A program made the position numbers and the translations under genes. 64,000 nucleotides of DNA, taken from positions 62,001 to 126,000 of the forward strand of contig CAMCVP010000002.1 in NCBI GenBank assembly GCA_945881835.1, read 5' to 3'. Of the stretch, positions 34,490 to 43,503 are shown piece by piece (position 1 is the first letter of the stretch; the number at the start of each line of letters is the position of its first letter). Below the pieces are notes generated by a model that saw only the letters and a program-made list of their open reading frames with translations, was not told the origin of the DNA and did no database searches. The stretch is from Chryseobacterium gleum (GTDB taxonomy: Bacteria > Bacteroidota > Bacteroidia > Flavobacteriales_D > Sanyastnellaceae).

Positions 34490-35662
34490 TTAAGCTTTTT
34501 TTCTTCTTTGAATTTCTTTTTCAATCAACGACAACTCTCTTCCCGTTTGTCCTTTTACTGAAGTGTTTTCCTGTGCTCTTCTTAGCAAGTAAGGCATGAC
34601 TTCTTTAATTGGCCCGTAGGGAAGGTATTTCGCTACGTTGTATTTCGCGTGGCTGAGGTTGTAGCTAATGTGATCACTCATTCCGAAAAGTTGTGCGAAA
34701 TAAATTCGCTTGTCGTTGCTTGCAATTCCACGTGCATTCATTTTTTCAACCAACATGGCAGAACTTTCTTCGTTGTGCGAACCGCAGCAAATGGCAACAT
34801 CTTCAATATGATCTAAACAATAATCTACCGCCAAATTGAAGTCACGGTCTGTGCTTTCTTTGTTCGGTTGAATAGGATCAACGTAGCCCATTTCAGCCGC
34901 ACGTTTGCGCTCTTTTTCCATATAGGCCCCACGAACCAATTTCACTGCGGTCTTGGCTCCATTTTCTTTCAGGCGAGCATGCATGGCTTTCAAATATGCC
35001 AGGCGATCGTGACGATACAATTGAACGGTGTTGTAAACAATGAAATCTTTCTGGTTGAATTGTACCATCATGTTTTCCGTAAGCTCATCAATGGCATCTT
35101 GAATCCATGAATCTTCAGCATCAATAAACAACGATACATTTTTCTTAAATGCGTGTTCGCAAATGCTGAAAACCCTTCCTACAGCGCGTTCCCACTCGGC
35201 TTCTTCATTTGCCGAAAGCGCTTGCTTCGCATTTACTTTTTCCAACAAAGAAAATCTACAGATACCCGTTACTTTAAATACGCTGAAAGGAATGTCATTA
35301 TTATTCTCGGCTGCATCTATGGTGCGCTTGATTTCATCTGCAGTGAAGTCGAAATCCTTTTCGTTCTCTTTTCCTTCAACACTGTAATCGAGAATAGATC
35401 CAATGCCACTTTTTGCAAGGTGATGAGCGGCTTTTTTACTTTCGGAAATATTTACTCCCCCACAAAATTGAGAGAATATATTTTTCTTAATCGCCCATCC
35501 AATCGGAATTCCCAGTCCAACGGCCAAGTTCGTCAATGCGCCCCCAACCTTTACCAAAGAAGGAGAGGCTATTAACTTGAAGAGCCAGAATGAACGCTTC
35601 AGTTGGCCATTGTTTTTATGTTGAAACGCTACCGCGGTATTTTCGAAATTTACGCTACTCAT
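34490..35662 (-). CDS. Proline dehydrogenase
   Basis: The 390-residue FAD enzyme is the stand-alone PRODH form, not fused to the P5C dehydrogenase as in PutA. The TIM barrel shows VKLVRGAYMEKER (about residues 239-251), ESTDRDFNLAVDYCL (about 265-279), SHNEESS (about 292-298) and the C-terminal YLPYGPIKEVMPYLLRRAQEN with the substrate-binding RRAxEN. It oxidises proline to pyrroline-5-carboxylate and feeds electrons to quinones. A -7 box (TATCTTTG, 35668-35675) ends 5 bases before the ATG, so the mRNA should be leaderless. It is divergent from the M20 dipeptidase. Confidence 0.93.
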   Translation of the reverse strand: MSSVNFENTAVAFQHKNNGQLKRSFWLFKLIASPSLVKVGGALTNLAVGLGIPIGWAIKKNIFSQFCGGVNISESKKAAHHLAKSGIGSILDYSVEGKENEKDFDFTADEIKRTIDAAENNNDIPFSVFKVTGICRFSLLEKVNAKQALSANEEAEWERAVGRVFSICEHAFKKNVSLFIDAEDSWIQDAIDELTENMMVQFNQKDFIVYNTVQLYRHDRLAYLKAMHARLKENGAKTAVKLVRGAYMEKERKRAAEMGYVDPIQPNKESTDRDFNLAVDYCLDHIEDVAICCGSHNEESSAMLVEKMNARGIASNDKRIYFAQLFGMSDHISYNLSHAKYNVAKYLPYGPIKEVMPYLLRRAQENTSVKGQTGRELSLIEKEIQRRKKA

Positions 35663-35667
35663 TGTTG

Positions 35668-35675
35668 CAAAGATA
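35668..35675 (-). promoter_or_regulatory. Proline dehydrogenase -7 box
   Basis: TATCTTTG on the minus strand, 5 bases from the start codon. No well-spaced TTG was found. Confidence 0.45.
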
Positions 35676-35746
35676 TTCGTGTTCGTTGGTTTTTCATTCT
35701 GATTTTATTTCGTTCCATCGTATCTTTCGGCCACAAATTAAATGTC

Positions 35747-37126
35747 ATGAAAGCAGCACAAGATTTTATCAACGAAAATAAAGATCGTTTCTTAAACGAG
35801 TTGTTCGAACTACTACGTATTCCAAGCATTAGCGCCGATATGGCCTACAAGGAAGAAGTGGCAAAATGCGCAGATTTGGTGGCGAAGCATCTTCGCGACG
35901 CAGGAGCAGATAATGTAGAAGTGTGTGTTACGGAAGGACACCCAATTGTATACGGAGAGAAATTAATTGACCCGAGCAAGCCAACGGTATTGGTATACGG
36001 ACATTACGATGTTCAACCTGCTGATCCGATTGAGTTGTGGCACACGCCTCCGTTCGAGCCTACGATTAAGAAAACAGAGATTCATCCTGAAGGTGCAATC
36101 TTCGCTCGTGGATCTTGCGATGATAAAGGACAAATGTTCATGCACGTGAAGGCGTTTGAAGCTATGTGGAAAACGAATTCGCTTCCATGTAACGTGAAGT
36201 TTATGATTGAAGGAGAAGAGGAAGCAGGTTCAACGAACCTAGGTCCTTTCTGTATTGCGAATAAAGAAAGATTGAAAGCAGATGTGGTATTGATTTCAGA
36301 TACCAGCGTATTGGCGAACGATGTTCCAAGTATCGACTGTGGCTTAAGAGGTTTAAGTTATGTTGAAGTAGAAGTTACCGGTTCGAATCGCGACTTACAC
36401 AGCGGTGTATACGGCGGTGGTGTAGCGAATCCGATCAACGTTTTGGCGAAGATGATTGCTTCACTTCACGATGAAAACAACCACATTACCATTCCTGGAT
36501 TCTACGACAGCGTTCAGGAATTGTCAGAAGCGGAGCGCGCGGCATTGAATGCAGCTCCTTTTGATGAAGAGGCTTACAAGAAAGATTTAGATATCGATGC
36601 TGTATATGGTGAAAAAGGATACACCACCATTGAGCGTACAGGCGTTCGTCCAACATTAGATTGCAACGGTATTTGGGGCGGATACATAGGCGAAGGATCG
36701 AAGACCGTTCTTCCATCGAAGGCATTTGCGAAAATTTCAATGCGTTTAGTACCTCATCAAACTACTGATCAGATCACTGAAATGTTTTCGAATCACTTCA
36801 AGGCTATTGCACCTGCGGGTGTTCGCGTTGAAGTTCGTCCGCACCACGGTGGTGAGCCGGTTGTTACACCAACAGATAGCAAAGCATACATTGCAGCATC
36901 TGATGCAATGGAGAAGACATATGGTAAGAAGCCAATTCCAACCAGAGGTGGCGGGTCTATTCCAATTGTTGCGATGTTCGAATCTGAATTGAACTTGAAG
37001 TCTGTTTTAATGGGCTTTGGATTAGATACAGACGCGTTGCACTCTCCAAATGAGCACTACGGGTTGTTCAACTACTACAAGGGTATTGAGACGATTCCGT
37101 ATTTCTTCGATAATTTCTCGAAGTAA
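35747..37126 (+). CDS. M20 family dipeptidase (CNDP-like)
   Basis: The protein has 459 residues from the ATG at 35747. The frame is open back to 35603, but that would run over the divergent proline dehydrogenase 5' end, and MKAAQDFINENKDRFLNELFELLRIPSIS is the typical start. Dimetal-site motifs are YGHYDVQPAD (about residues 82-91), RGSCDDKGQM (about 120-129), EGEEEAGS (about 153-160) and a late LHSPNEHY. It should hydrolyse dipeptides or cysteinylglycine-like substrates in the cytoplasm. A TATCTTTC box (35721-35728), one base off consensus, may be its promoter. Confidence 0.93.
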   Translation: MKAAQDFINENKDRFLNELFELLRIPSISADMAYKEEVAKCADLVAKHLRDAGADNVEVCVTEGHPIVYGEKLIDPSKPTVLVYGHYDVQPADPIELWHTPPFEPTIKKTEIHPEGAIFARGSCDDKGQMFMHVKAFEAMWKTNSLPCNVKFMIEGEEEAGSTNLGPFCIANKERLKADVVLISDTSVLANDVPSIDCGLRGLSYVEVEVTGSNRDLHSGVYGGGVANPINVLAKMIASLHDENNHITIPGFYDSVQELSEAERAALNAAPFDEEAYKKDLDIDAVYGEKGYTTIERTGVRPTLDCNGIWGGYIGEGSKTVLPSKAFAKISMRLVPHQTTDQITEMFSNHFKAIAPAGVRVEVRPHHGGEPVVTPTDSKAYIAASDAMEKTYGKKPIPTRGGGSIPIVAMFESELNLKSVLMGFGLDTDALHSPNEHYGLFNYYKGIETIPYFFDNFSK

Positions 37127-37163
37127 TTTTCGTTCAGGGTTGAATTAAATAAGTGAGTGTGTT

Positions 37164-37646
37164 ATGAAAGCAAAAGTTATTTCAATTCAATTGGCGTGTC
37201 TTCTATTTTTAATAGTTGGACTTACTTCTTGTGAAATTTACAAGGATGTTAAAGTTAAGCGCGTTGAAGATATTGATCTGTATGAATTAACGAACAGCAA
37301 TGTAAGTGCTGTTTTACGCATTGGGTTAGAAAACCCTAATCCATACAAGATTACATTGTTCGAATCTGATTTGGAATTGCGCATCGACGGTAATCTAGCG
37401 GGGTCACTTGCATTAGCAGAGCCGGTTGTCCTTGCGCCTAAATCTTCAAAAGTCTACGATGTAAAGGTCTATACGAATATTACCGATGTGGAAGGGTTGT
37501 TGGGCAACGCTTTGAGCCTTATGTTCAAAGATGAAATAGAGCTTCAAGCTTCGGGTTATGTTCAGGCGAAGGGATTAGGCGTGAAGAAAATGGTGCCGCT
37601 GTCGTTCACGAAACCCATCAGTAAAAAGGCCTTCAAATTAAATTAA
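37164..37646 (+). CDS. LEA14-like (WHy domain) lipoprotein
   Basis: The 160-residue protein has lipobox GLTSC (Cys23). The mature part is a single LEA type 2 / WHy beta-sandwich (about residues 35-150) containing LRIGLENPNPYKITLFESDLELRIDG, the family core. LEA14-like domains are desiccation-associated in plants; in bacteria such lipoproteins are periplasmic with unknown function. The 3' end overlaps the convergent HAD gene by 9 bases. Confidence 0.85.
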   Translation: MKAKVISIQLACLLFLIVGLTSCEIYKDVKVKRVEDIDLYELTNSNVSAVLRIGLENPNPYKITLFESDLELRIDGNLAGSLALAEPVVLAPKSSKVYDVKVYTNITDVEGLLGNALSLMFKDEIELQASGYVQAKGLGVKKMVPLSFTKPISKKAFKLN

Positions 37647-38258
37647 AGGGTCTATTAATTCTGCTGGAGTTTGGTGAGGAAGAAGGTGCAATCCCTTCAA
37701 TCCAGCTTTAATTGAACCTTCAACGTGTTGAATAGAATCATCGATAAAGATTGTTTTTTCGGGCGTAAGACCATGAATGCGACAAATTTCTAAAAAAGAC
37801 GCTGGGTCTGGTTTACGCATACCCAGTACATTGCTGTAGTGAACGAATTCGAAAGCAGATTTGAATTTTTCTAATCCGTAAGATTCATCAACCATTCGCT
37901 CAAAAACTTCAACATGAATCATGTTTGTGTTGCTGAACAAAAAGGTGCGGATACCTTTTGCTTTGAGCTGATGAACGTGATCGACTCTTTCGGGATGTAA
38001 ATAAAGTAAAATGCTATTCCAAGCGTCTACCAATTCTTGACGGGTTGCGTTCGGAAGATAGCTGGCAATCCAGGTGTAGAACTCTTCTCCAGGGATTTTA
38101 CCTGTTTCAAGCAAATCGAATATTTCGTTTTGTTGTGCCTGTGAATATGCCGCAGCAAAGGAGTCCATGCCTAGTGCTTCGAAAGCTCTTACAGGAGCGT
38201 TATAATCTATTTCAAAAAAGACTCCGCCGAAGTCAAATATTACTGCTTCATAGTTCAT
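37638..38258 (-). CDS. HAD-superfamily hydrolase (subfamily IA)
   Basis: The 206-residue protein has HAD motifs I IFDFGGVFFEID, II FLFSNTN, III KPDPASF and IV IFIDDSIQH. The second Asp of motif I is Gly, as in YihX-like members. It probably dephosphorylates a small phosphometabolite; the substrate is not predictable. A -7 box TACCTTTG (38264-38271, minus) ends 5 bases before the ATG, predicting a leaderless mRNA. Confidence 0.87.
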   Translation of the reverse strand: MNYEAVIFDFGGVFFEIDYNAPVRAFEALGMDSFAAAYSQAQQNEIFDLLETGKIPGEEFYTWIASYLPNATRQELVDAWNSILLYLHPERVDHVHQLKAKGIRTFLFSNTNMIHVEVFERMVDESYGLEKFKSAFEFVHYSNVLGMRKPDPASFLEICRIHGLTPEKTIFIDDSIQHVEGSIKAGLKGLHLLPHQTPAELIDPLI

Positions 38259-38263
38259 GAAGC

Positions 38264-38271
38264 CAAAGGTA
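38264..38271 (-). promoter_or_regulatory. HAD hydrolase -7 box
   Basis: TACCTTTG on the minus strand, 5 bases before the start codon. No TTG at proper spacing. Confidence 0.45.
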
Positions 38272-38279
38272 AGTCAAGA

Positions 38280-38636
38280 TCAGAATTCAGGGATTTTTTC
38301 TCCTGTTTTTGCTTCGAACAATGCACGAAGTAAGGCATACTTTTCGCGAAGGTCGGTCAACTCTTTTTTAACAGCTACGATATCGTTTTCTAAACTTTCT
38401 GGACGTAATTCGTTGGATTCTTCGAGAGAAGAACCGTTTGAAAGAATTTTCGAGTAGAGTGAAAAGAAGTCAGTGTCTAGGGCTTTTGACAAATCAAATA
38501 AAAGCTTAGAATCGACAGAATCTCTTCTGTATATTCCATAAACGTTTTGCTTAGATGTGTTGATGATCTTGGCCAATTCTGTTGGTCCAAGACGCAAATC
38601 TTTAGCTCTGTTTTTAATACGTTCTCCTATGCGCAT
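38280..38636 (-). CDS. XRE-type helix-turn-helix protein with C-terminal coil
   Basis: The protein has 118 residues from the ATG at 38636; an in-frame TTG at 38660 would add eight residues. The N-terminal half (about residues 1-62) is a Cro/CI HTH: GERIKNRAKDLRLGPTELAKIINTSKQNVYGIYRRDSVDSKLLFDLSKALDTDFF. The C-terminal third is a charged predicted coiled coil (ENDIVAVKKELTDLREKYALLRALFEAKTG). This layout is common among Bacteroidota XRE regulators of unknown target. Confidence 0.83.
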   Translation of the reverse strand: MRIGERIKNRAKDLRLGPTELAKIINTSKQNVYGIYRRDSVDSKLLFDLSKALDTDFFSLYSKILSNGSSLEESNELRPESLENDIVAVKKELTDLREKYALLRALFEAKTGEKIPEF

Positions 38637-38699
38637 AATTCGGTTTTGATTGGAGTCCAAATCAAGAACAAAATGCTGAAAGCGAATCTAAATGAAGTG

Positions 38700-39689
38700 T
38701 TAATTTTCTTTGAGCCAAGCAGAAGCATTTACTTCCAACTTTATTTTATCGAGGGCTTGAAGAATTGAAGCGTAATTTGAGTCGCTCGCTGCAGCTACCA
38801 TTTGAAGATTTCCTTTTTTACCCGACAAAGAGGCGTTGAATCCTTTTTTCTTCAGTTCAGCGACCATTCGGTTTGCGTTTTCAGAAACAGCGAATGCACC
38901 AACGATGATTTCGTACTTGGCAAGTGTTGCAGGCTGTGTTATTTCAACAGCGGATACTTTTTCAGGTTGAATAACTTCGGGTTGAATAACTTCTGTAGTT
39001 TCAACTGACTGACTTTCTTCGGGAAGGGTATAAGTTGGAATAACACGATCAATAGCTGGAGTAAATTCAGCGATGCGACTTTTCGTTCCGAACAATTTGA
39101 ATGAAGCGTATTGCCAGTCCGTTGATTCAATTTTATGAGAAAGAGCGAAGATTCCAACACCCAAAATAGGTAGCGCTAAAACAGCTGCGGCTTTCCAAAT
39201 CCATTTAGACCCTTGCTCTGCGCGCTTTTCAAGCACAGAAATTTCAGGTGCCATTGGCTCCTCTACTTCTCGTTCAACAGGAACAAGAATTATCTTTTCA
39301 AGCCCGAAAGCATCAAGCGAAAAATTACTTTTACTATCTGGAATGAATTGAATTTTCCCTAGACGGTCTTGGAATAGAATTCCGATACCTTTCCAAGAGA
39401 TTTTTTCACCGCGAAGTAATGTATTGGATTGTTCTTTCACCCAAGAATCTAGTTCAATTTTCCCTTCAGCATAAGAGCAATTATTCAACGCGCACAGCGC
39501 AGAAACCAATAACCCATCGTTTTCTTTAATCTGCGGATTAAAACCGATATTCTTTTGTGGTGGATAAATGGTATGAAGGTTCGAATTCAAAGATGCACTC
39601 TTATACTTTGCAATGAATCCGCCCAAACCAGGAAGAACCACGCAATCGTTGGAATACAATAAATCTTTGATTAGGTTTTCGAACTGCAT
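38700..39689 (-). CDS. HU-CCDC81-like domain protein with transmembrane helix and SPOR domain
   Basis: The 329-residue protein has two tandem HU/CCDC81-like modules at the N-terminus (about residues 1-130: LIKDLLYSNDCVVLPGLGGFIAKY, then WKGIGILFQDRLGKIQFIPD). One transmembrane helix (about 166-184) and a Pro/Glu/Val-rich spacer follow, and the C-terminal SPOR domain (about 255-329) contains EIIVGAFAVSENANRMVAELKKKGFNASL. Topology would put the HU part in the cytoplasm and SPOR in the periplasm, where SPOR domains bind denuded septal peptidoglycan. A TTG-N19-TATTTTCG promoter ends 4 bases before the ATG. Confidence 0.85.
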   Translation of the reverse strand: MQFENLIKDLLYSNDCVVLPGLGGFIAKYKSASLNSNLHTIYPPQKNIGFNPQIKENDGLLVSALCALNNCSYAEGKIELDSWVKEQSNTLLRGEKISWKGIGILFQDRLGKIQFIPDSKSNFSLDAFGLEKIILVPVEREVEEPMAPEISVLEKRAEQGSKWIWKAAAVLALPILGVGIFALSHKIESTDWQYASFKLFGTKSRIAEFTPAIDRVIPTYTLPEESQSVETTEVIQPEVIQPEKVSAVEITQPATLAKYEIIVGAFAVSENANRMVAELKKKGFNASLSGKKGNLQMVAAASDSNYASILQALDKIKLEVNASAWLKEN

Positions 39690-39693
39690 AATG

Positions 39694-39723
39694 CGAAAAT
39701 ACGGATTTTTATTTGTCTTTCAA
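39694..39723 (-). promoter_or_regulatory. Promoter of the HU/SPOR gene
   Basis: On the minus strand, TTG (39721-39723), 19 bases and TATTTTCG (39694-39701). The box ends 4 bases before the ATG, so the transcript should be leaderless. The TTG lies just upstream of the kdsB stop. Confidence 0.55.
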
Positions 39724-39725
39724 GC

Positions 39726-40436
39726 CTAGGCCTGATATTTCAGTAGATCTTCTGGAGAGTCTATTCCTGTTGAGTCATGTGAAGTCACTACTACAGAAAT
39801 AGTTAAGTCATGCTCTAACCAACGAAGTTGCTCGAGGGATTCGGTTAACTCCAATGCGGAAGCTTGCAGATTTTTTATTTGCTGAAGGGCATTCGTCGTG
39901 TATGCATAAACCCCGAGGTGCTTGAAGTAATCGGGCTCACCGTTTCGAGCAAACGGAATGGTTGATCTGGAGAAGTACAAAGCCCTTCCAGAATTGCTGA
40001 AAACGACCTTTACACGGTTCGAATCATTGGCCTCAACGCGATTCTCTAGTTGAACGGCCAAGGTTGCTATATCAGATTTCGATGCAATAAGGGCGTTGGA
40101 AAGTTCTTCCAACGATTCAACATGAACAAAGGGTTCATCGCCTTGGATATTCAAAACAAAATCGAAGTCATTTTCAATGTGCGGAAGCAGTTCACAGATG
40201 CGCTCGGTTCCACTGTTGCATAGTTCAGAAGTGTAAAACGCTTTGCAACCGTATTCTTCCACATGTTTGAAAATTCGTTCGTCATCTGTTGCAACCCATA
40301 CGTCTTGCAGCGACTGACATTTTTTGGCTTGGTCAATAACTCTGCGAATCATCGATTTCCCATTAATTTCAACAAGTGGCTTCCCGGGAAAGCGCGTGCT
40401 TCCATATCGAGCGGGAATAATTCCAAGTCCTTTCAT
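39726..40436 (-). CDS. kdsB: 3-deoxy-manno-octulosonate cytidylyltransferase
   Basis: The 236-residue protein makes CMP-Kdo for the LPS inner core. Nucleotide-binding IIPARYGSTRFPGKPLVEI (about residues 6-24), QGDEPFV (about 97-103) and HLGVYAY (about 175-181) are conserved. It starts one base after the stop of the upstream TonB receptor gene, so translation is likely coupled, an unusual partner for kdsB. Confidence 0.95.
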   Translation of the reverse strand: MKGLGIIPARYGSTRFPGKPLVEINGKSMIRRVIDQAKKCQSLQDVWVATDDERIFKHVEEYGCKAFYTSELCNSGTERICELLPHIENDFDFVLNIQGDEPFVHVESLEELSNALIASKSDIATLAVQLENRVEANDSNRVKVVFSNSGRALYFSRSTIPFARNGEPDYFKHLGVYAYTTNALQQIKNLQASALELTESLEQLRWLEHDLTISVVVTSHDSTGIDSPEDLLKYQA

Positions 40437-40437
40437 G

Positions 40438-42873
40438 CTACAAACTTAAGGTGTATTGCAGCATGGTCACGCGAGGTTCTTCGATAGCCAACGGACGAAT
40501 AGCGTATTCGCGATTAAGTACGTTGTTTACGATAAAGGCAATTTTGTGTTTTTCAGAAAATGTATAACCAATTCGCGCATCAAAAACATAGTCACCCTTC
40601 GTGTGATCTGCTCGCCAAGAATTAATTCCAGGATTGAATTCAGTAGGAAAATAGTTTTCTAATTGAGAAAAGGCTTTGTCAATATTCTGCATGTGAGAAT
40701 TCGCTCGGAAACTGATTCCAGAATTAAAATTCCCTATTGTTGCGCCAACATCGATACGAATCAAATGCTGCATGCGATATTTTAAAATATTGCTTGAAAT
40801 ATTTTCGCCCGTGGTTTGATAGGAAGCTTGTGCAAATTCGCCAATAACTATAGTTCCTGGTGTTTGAATGGTTTGAGCATAAACATAATCAGGTGTTGTG
40901 CTAACAGGCTTGGTATAGGTATAGCCCGCTAATACATCAAATCGAATTTTGCGAATTGTCCCTGTACCAAGAACACTCACCTCTGCACCTTGCACTTTCG
41001 CGCCCCCTGTGTTCAAGCTCTTGAAACCAATGGCCTGAGTAAGTGCCGTTAAATCCGAAACGGGAACAGGAGACCACTGCCCGAAAGTGAATTCAATGAA
41101 ATTTTTAAATTCTTGTTGGAAAACAGCCACGTCAATGAAACCCTTGAACTCTCCAATTTTGAACCCTTGCTTAATTCCAATTTCTGCATTGTATGAAGTC
41201 TCAGGTTTCAGCTCTGGATTTGCAAATACTTGAATCGCGCCAAGTCCAGTTACAATGAACTTCTCTGCAATGCTTGGGAAGCGGTACCCTTGTCCGTATG
41301 AGGCACGCAAATAAGAGGCTTGTCCAAATTTGTAATTCGCCCCTGCACGAAAGACAGGCTTTCCATTTTTTTCTTTATTCAAAACAAATTGCTCGTAACG
41401 CACACCGCCGGAGAGGTTAAGTCTTTCTCCCACTTTTTTGTCTACTTGAAAATAGGCAGCAGTATTTCTCGCTTCGTTGTGTCCGTTTGGGTTTCCTCCC
41501 ACAAATAATTCACCCCGAGCATCGGTCTTTGTGTTCACAATACCTGCGGTGGTGGTTAAGTTTTTAATCTTATGAAGTTCCCAGTTCTTTTGCACTTGAT
41601 ATTCCGAATAAAAAACATCCGAAAAATTTCCTTGATTGTTATCGTTGTTGTTGTCGAGCGATTGCCATCTCGATTTTAGCGTGTGAACAGCACCTTTTTT
41701 ACTGGTGTATTGAATGGAAGGGTCAACGGTATACAATTGTTGAATGGTGCGTGTTGCACTGCCTGCATAAGCGCTATACAATCCTGTTGTGCTATTCCCC
41801 CAAATTAATGTAGCCAATGAATTACTCGTAGAATAAATTCCAGCTAGGCCAATGTACAGTCTGTCGGTTAAACGATAGCGAAGATTCAGGTTAAGGCGGG
41901 CACGATTTCCAGCATTGTATCGATCAACATTCAGTGGGTTGTAATTTCCGTTTGAAAAACTTCCGTCTGCTGTGTCTTTAATCGGGCCTAAATGTCCGTC
42001 ATCGTATTGCATACTCGATGCAATCACAAAATCAAGTTTGCCGAATTTTTCAGAATGAAGAAAATTAATTCCGCTTTTCATTCCTTGTCGGTTCCAGTAT
42101 ACCGCGGAGTCGGTTTGTGGCTTTGAATAAAATCCGTGGTAAACAGAAATTTTTGTTTTTGGTTTTGATGTTGGATAGGCTGTTCTGAAATTTATAACGC
42201 CACTCAATGCCGAACTTCCGTATAACACGCTGCTCGCACCTTTGATAATTTCAACTTGAGATACATTTTCGGTTGGAAGGAAACCCCAGCTCGGTTTTCC
42301 AGCATCGCCGCTAAGAATCGGAATGTTGTCTACCAATACTTGCACACGACTTCCTGCGCCAAAGCTGTAACCACTTCCGCTGCGAATTTGTGGTTCGTCA
42401 TCAACAATTGCAACACCTGGAGTTTGCTGCAAAATCTCGTCAATGTTTACCGCGTTTTTATCTTGAATCAATTTCGGTTGAATAACCTCCATACTCACCG
42501 TTACTTCGCCAATGTTCTGCTCATATCTTCCTGCAGAAATAACAACCAAATTCATTTGTCCTTCATTGGAATTTAATTCAAAATTGAACTCTTGGTTGCC
42601 CGTTAAACTAATTTCTTTCTTGAAGGTCTGATGGGTTAAGTATGCTGCAATGAGGGTGTAATTCCCAACAGGAGCTTCAATGCTGAAGGTGCCATCGGGA
42701 GTGGAACTCATTCCATAAGAAGTGTTTTCGAAATACACCAATACAGCACCTAGCGGTTTCTGCGATTGTGCATCGATGACTTTACCTGAAAATTTTACAG
42801 TTCCAGCTTGCGCCCAAGTTGTAAGGCACAACAATAACCCCAAAAGGGTCAGGAGGTTTTGCTTAAGGTTCAT
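40438..42873 (-). CDS. TonB-dependent outer-membrane receptor
   Basis: The 811-residue protein has a signal peptide ending WAQA. A carboxypeptidase-regulatory-like beta-sandwich (about residues 25-105: VKFSGKVIDAQSQKPLGAVLVYFENT) comes first, followed by the plug domain with VNIDEILQQTPGVAIVDDEPQIRSGSGYSFGAGSRVQVLVDNIPI. The rest is a 22-strand barrel ending in ...RVTMLQYTLSL. The plug lacks a SusC-type signature and resembles siderophore, metal or cobalamin receptors; the ligand is unknown. It precedes kdsB with a one-base gap. Confidence 0.93.
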   Translation of the reverse strand: MNLKQNLLTLLGLLLCLTTWAQAGTVKFSGKVIDAQSQKPLGAVLVYFENTSYGMSSTPDGTFSIEAPVGNYTLIAAYLTHQTFKKEISLTGNQEFNFELNSNEGQMNLVVISAGRYEQNIGEVTVSMEVIQPKLIQDKNAVNIDEILQQTPGVAIVDDEPQIRSGSGYSFGAGSRVQVLVDNIPILSGDAGKPSWGFLPTENVSQVEIIKGASSVLYGSSALSGVINFRTAYPTSKPKTKISVYHGFYSKPQTDSAVYWNRQGMKSGINFLHSEKFGKLDFVIASSMQYDDGHLGPIKDTADGSFSNGNYNPLNVDRYNAGNRARLNLNLRYRLTDRLYIGLAGIYSTSNSLATLIWGNSTTGLYSAYAGSATRTIQQLYTVDPSIQYTSKKGAVHTLKSRWQSLDNNNDNNQGNFSDVFYSEYQVQKNWELHKIKNLTTTAGIVNTKTDARGELFVGGNPNGHNEARNTAAYFQVDKKVGERLNLSGGVRYEQFVLNKEKNGKPVFRAGANYKFGQASYLRASYGQGYRFPSIAEKFIVTGLGAIQVFANPELKPETSYNAEIGIKQGFKIGEFKGFIDVAVFQQEFKNFIEFTFGQWSPVPVSDLTALTQAIGFKSLNTGGAKVQGAEVSVLGTGTIRKIRFDVLAGYTYTKPVSTTPDYVYAQTIQTPGTIVIGEFAQASYQTTGENISSNILKYRMQHLIRIDVGATIGNFNSGISFRANSHMQNIDKAFSQLENYFPTEFNPGINSWRADHTKGDYVFDARIGYTFSEKHKIAFIVNNVLNREYAIRPLAIEEPRVTMLQYTLSL

Positions 42874-42912
42874 AAAGCAATAATAAGAAATACTTCTTAA
42901 AAAGATACACCC

Positions 42913-43503
42913 TTACAATTTCTCGAACAATCGATTCGGCGTTTGTTTGAAATAAGCGTCAAGCAGTTGAATTGTTTTTGGCAGTTCGTGCAGCACAACA
43001 ATGTCTCCGCTTTTTGCTTTTTGTAAATCACGAAGTTGATGTTTAATATTTTTTTTCGAGTCGAAATCGCCTGGCATTAAAGTCCAACCAACTAGCTGAA
43101 ATTTCTTTTGTAAATATTGATATTGCCAGTATTTCAATTTACCGAAAGGTGGACGGTAGAGTTTAGATTTTGGAAATGCAGCTTGACATCTAAAATTTTT
43201 TAGGAGTCCAATTCGATTCAATTTCCGAGAATTCAAATGCTCGTTTCCGTGAAAGCCAATGGTGTGATGTTCTTCTTGAATGCGAGCAACCAATTCAGGA
43301 TACAATGCTGCATTTTTTCCCAACAGAAAAAAAGTTGCAAGTGCATTATTAGCCTTTAGCAATTCGAGCAATTGAATAGTAACTTCTGGATTTGGGCCAT
43401 CGTCGAAGGTCAAATAAATAGCGTCTGACTTTTCAATTCGCCACGTAACATTTTTAAAGAGATTCTGAAGAATACGCGGTGTGCGAACGAAGTATAGGCT
43501 CAT
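42913..43503 (-). CDS. Polysaccharide deacetylase (NodB/CE4)
   Basis: The 196-residue protein has CE4 motif 1 TFDDGPNP (about residues 32-39), motif 2 GFHGNEHLNS with the two metal His, motif 3 RPPFGKLKY and the late LHE (about 173-175), so the catalytic residues look intact. No signal peptide is evident; the N-terminus may be a short amphipathic anchor. It should de-N-acetylate a surface glycan or peptidoglycan-related substrate. Its ATG overlaps the stop of the upstream lamin-tail-domain gene by 4 bases. Confidence 0.9.
   Translation of the reverse strand: MSLYFVRTPRILQNLFKNVTWRIEKSDAIYLTFDDGPNPEVTIQLLELLKANNALATFFLLGKNAALYPELVARIQEEHHTIGFHGNEHLNSRKLNRIGLLKNFRCQAAFPKSKLYRPPFGKLKYWQYQYLQKKFQLVGWTLMPGDFDSKKNIKHQLRDLQKAKSGDIVVLHELPKTIQLLDAYFKQTPNRLFEKL

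Noticed and set aside
35603-35746. N-terminal extension of the M20 dipeptidase from 35603
   Set aside because: It runs antisense through the 5' end and promoter of the divergent proline dehydrogenase and is not family-like; the ATG at 35747 gives the normal start.
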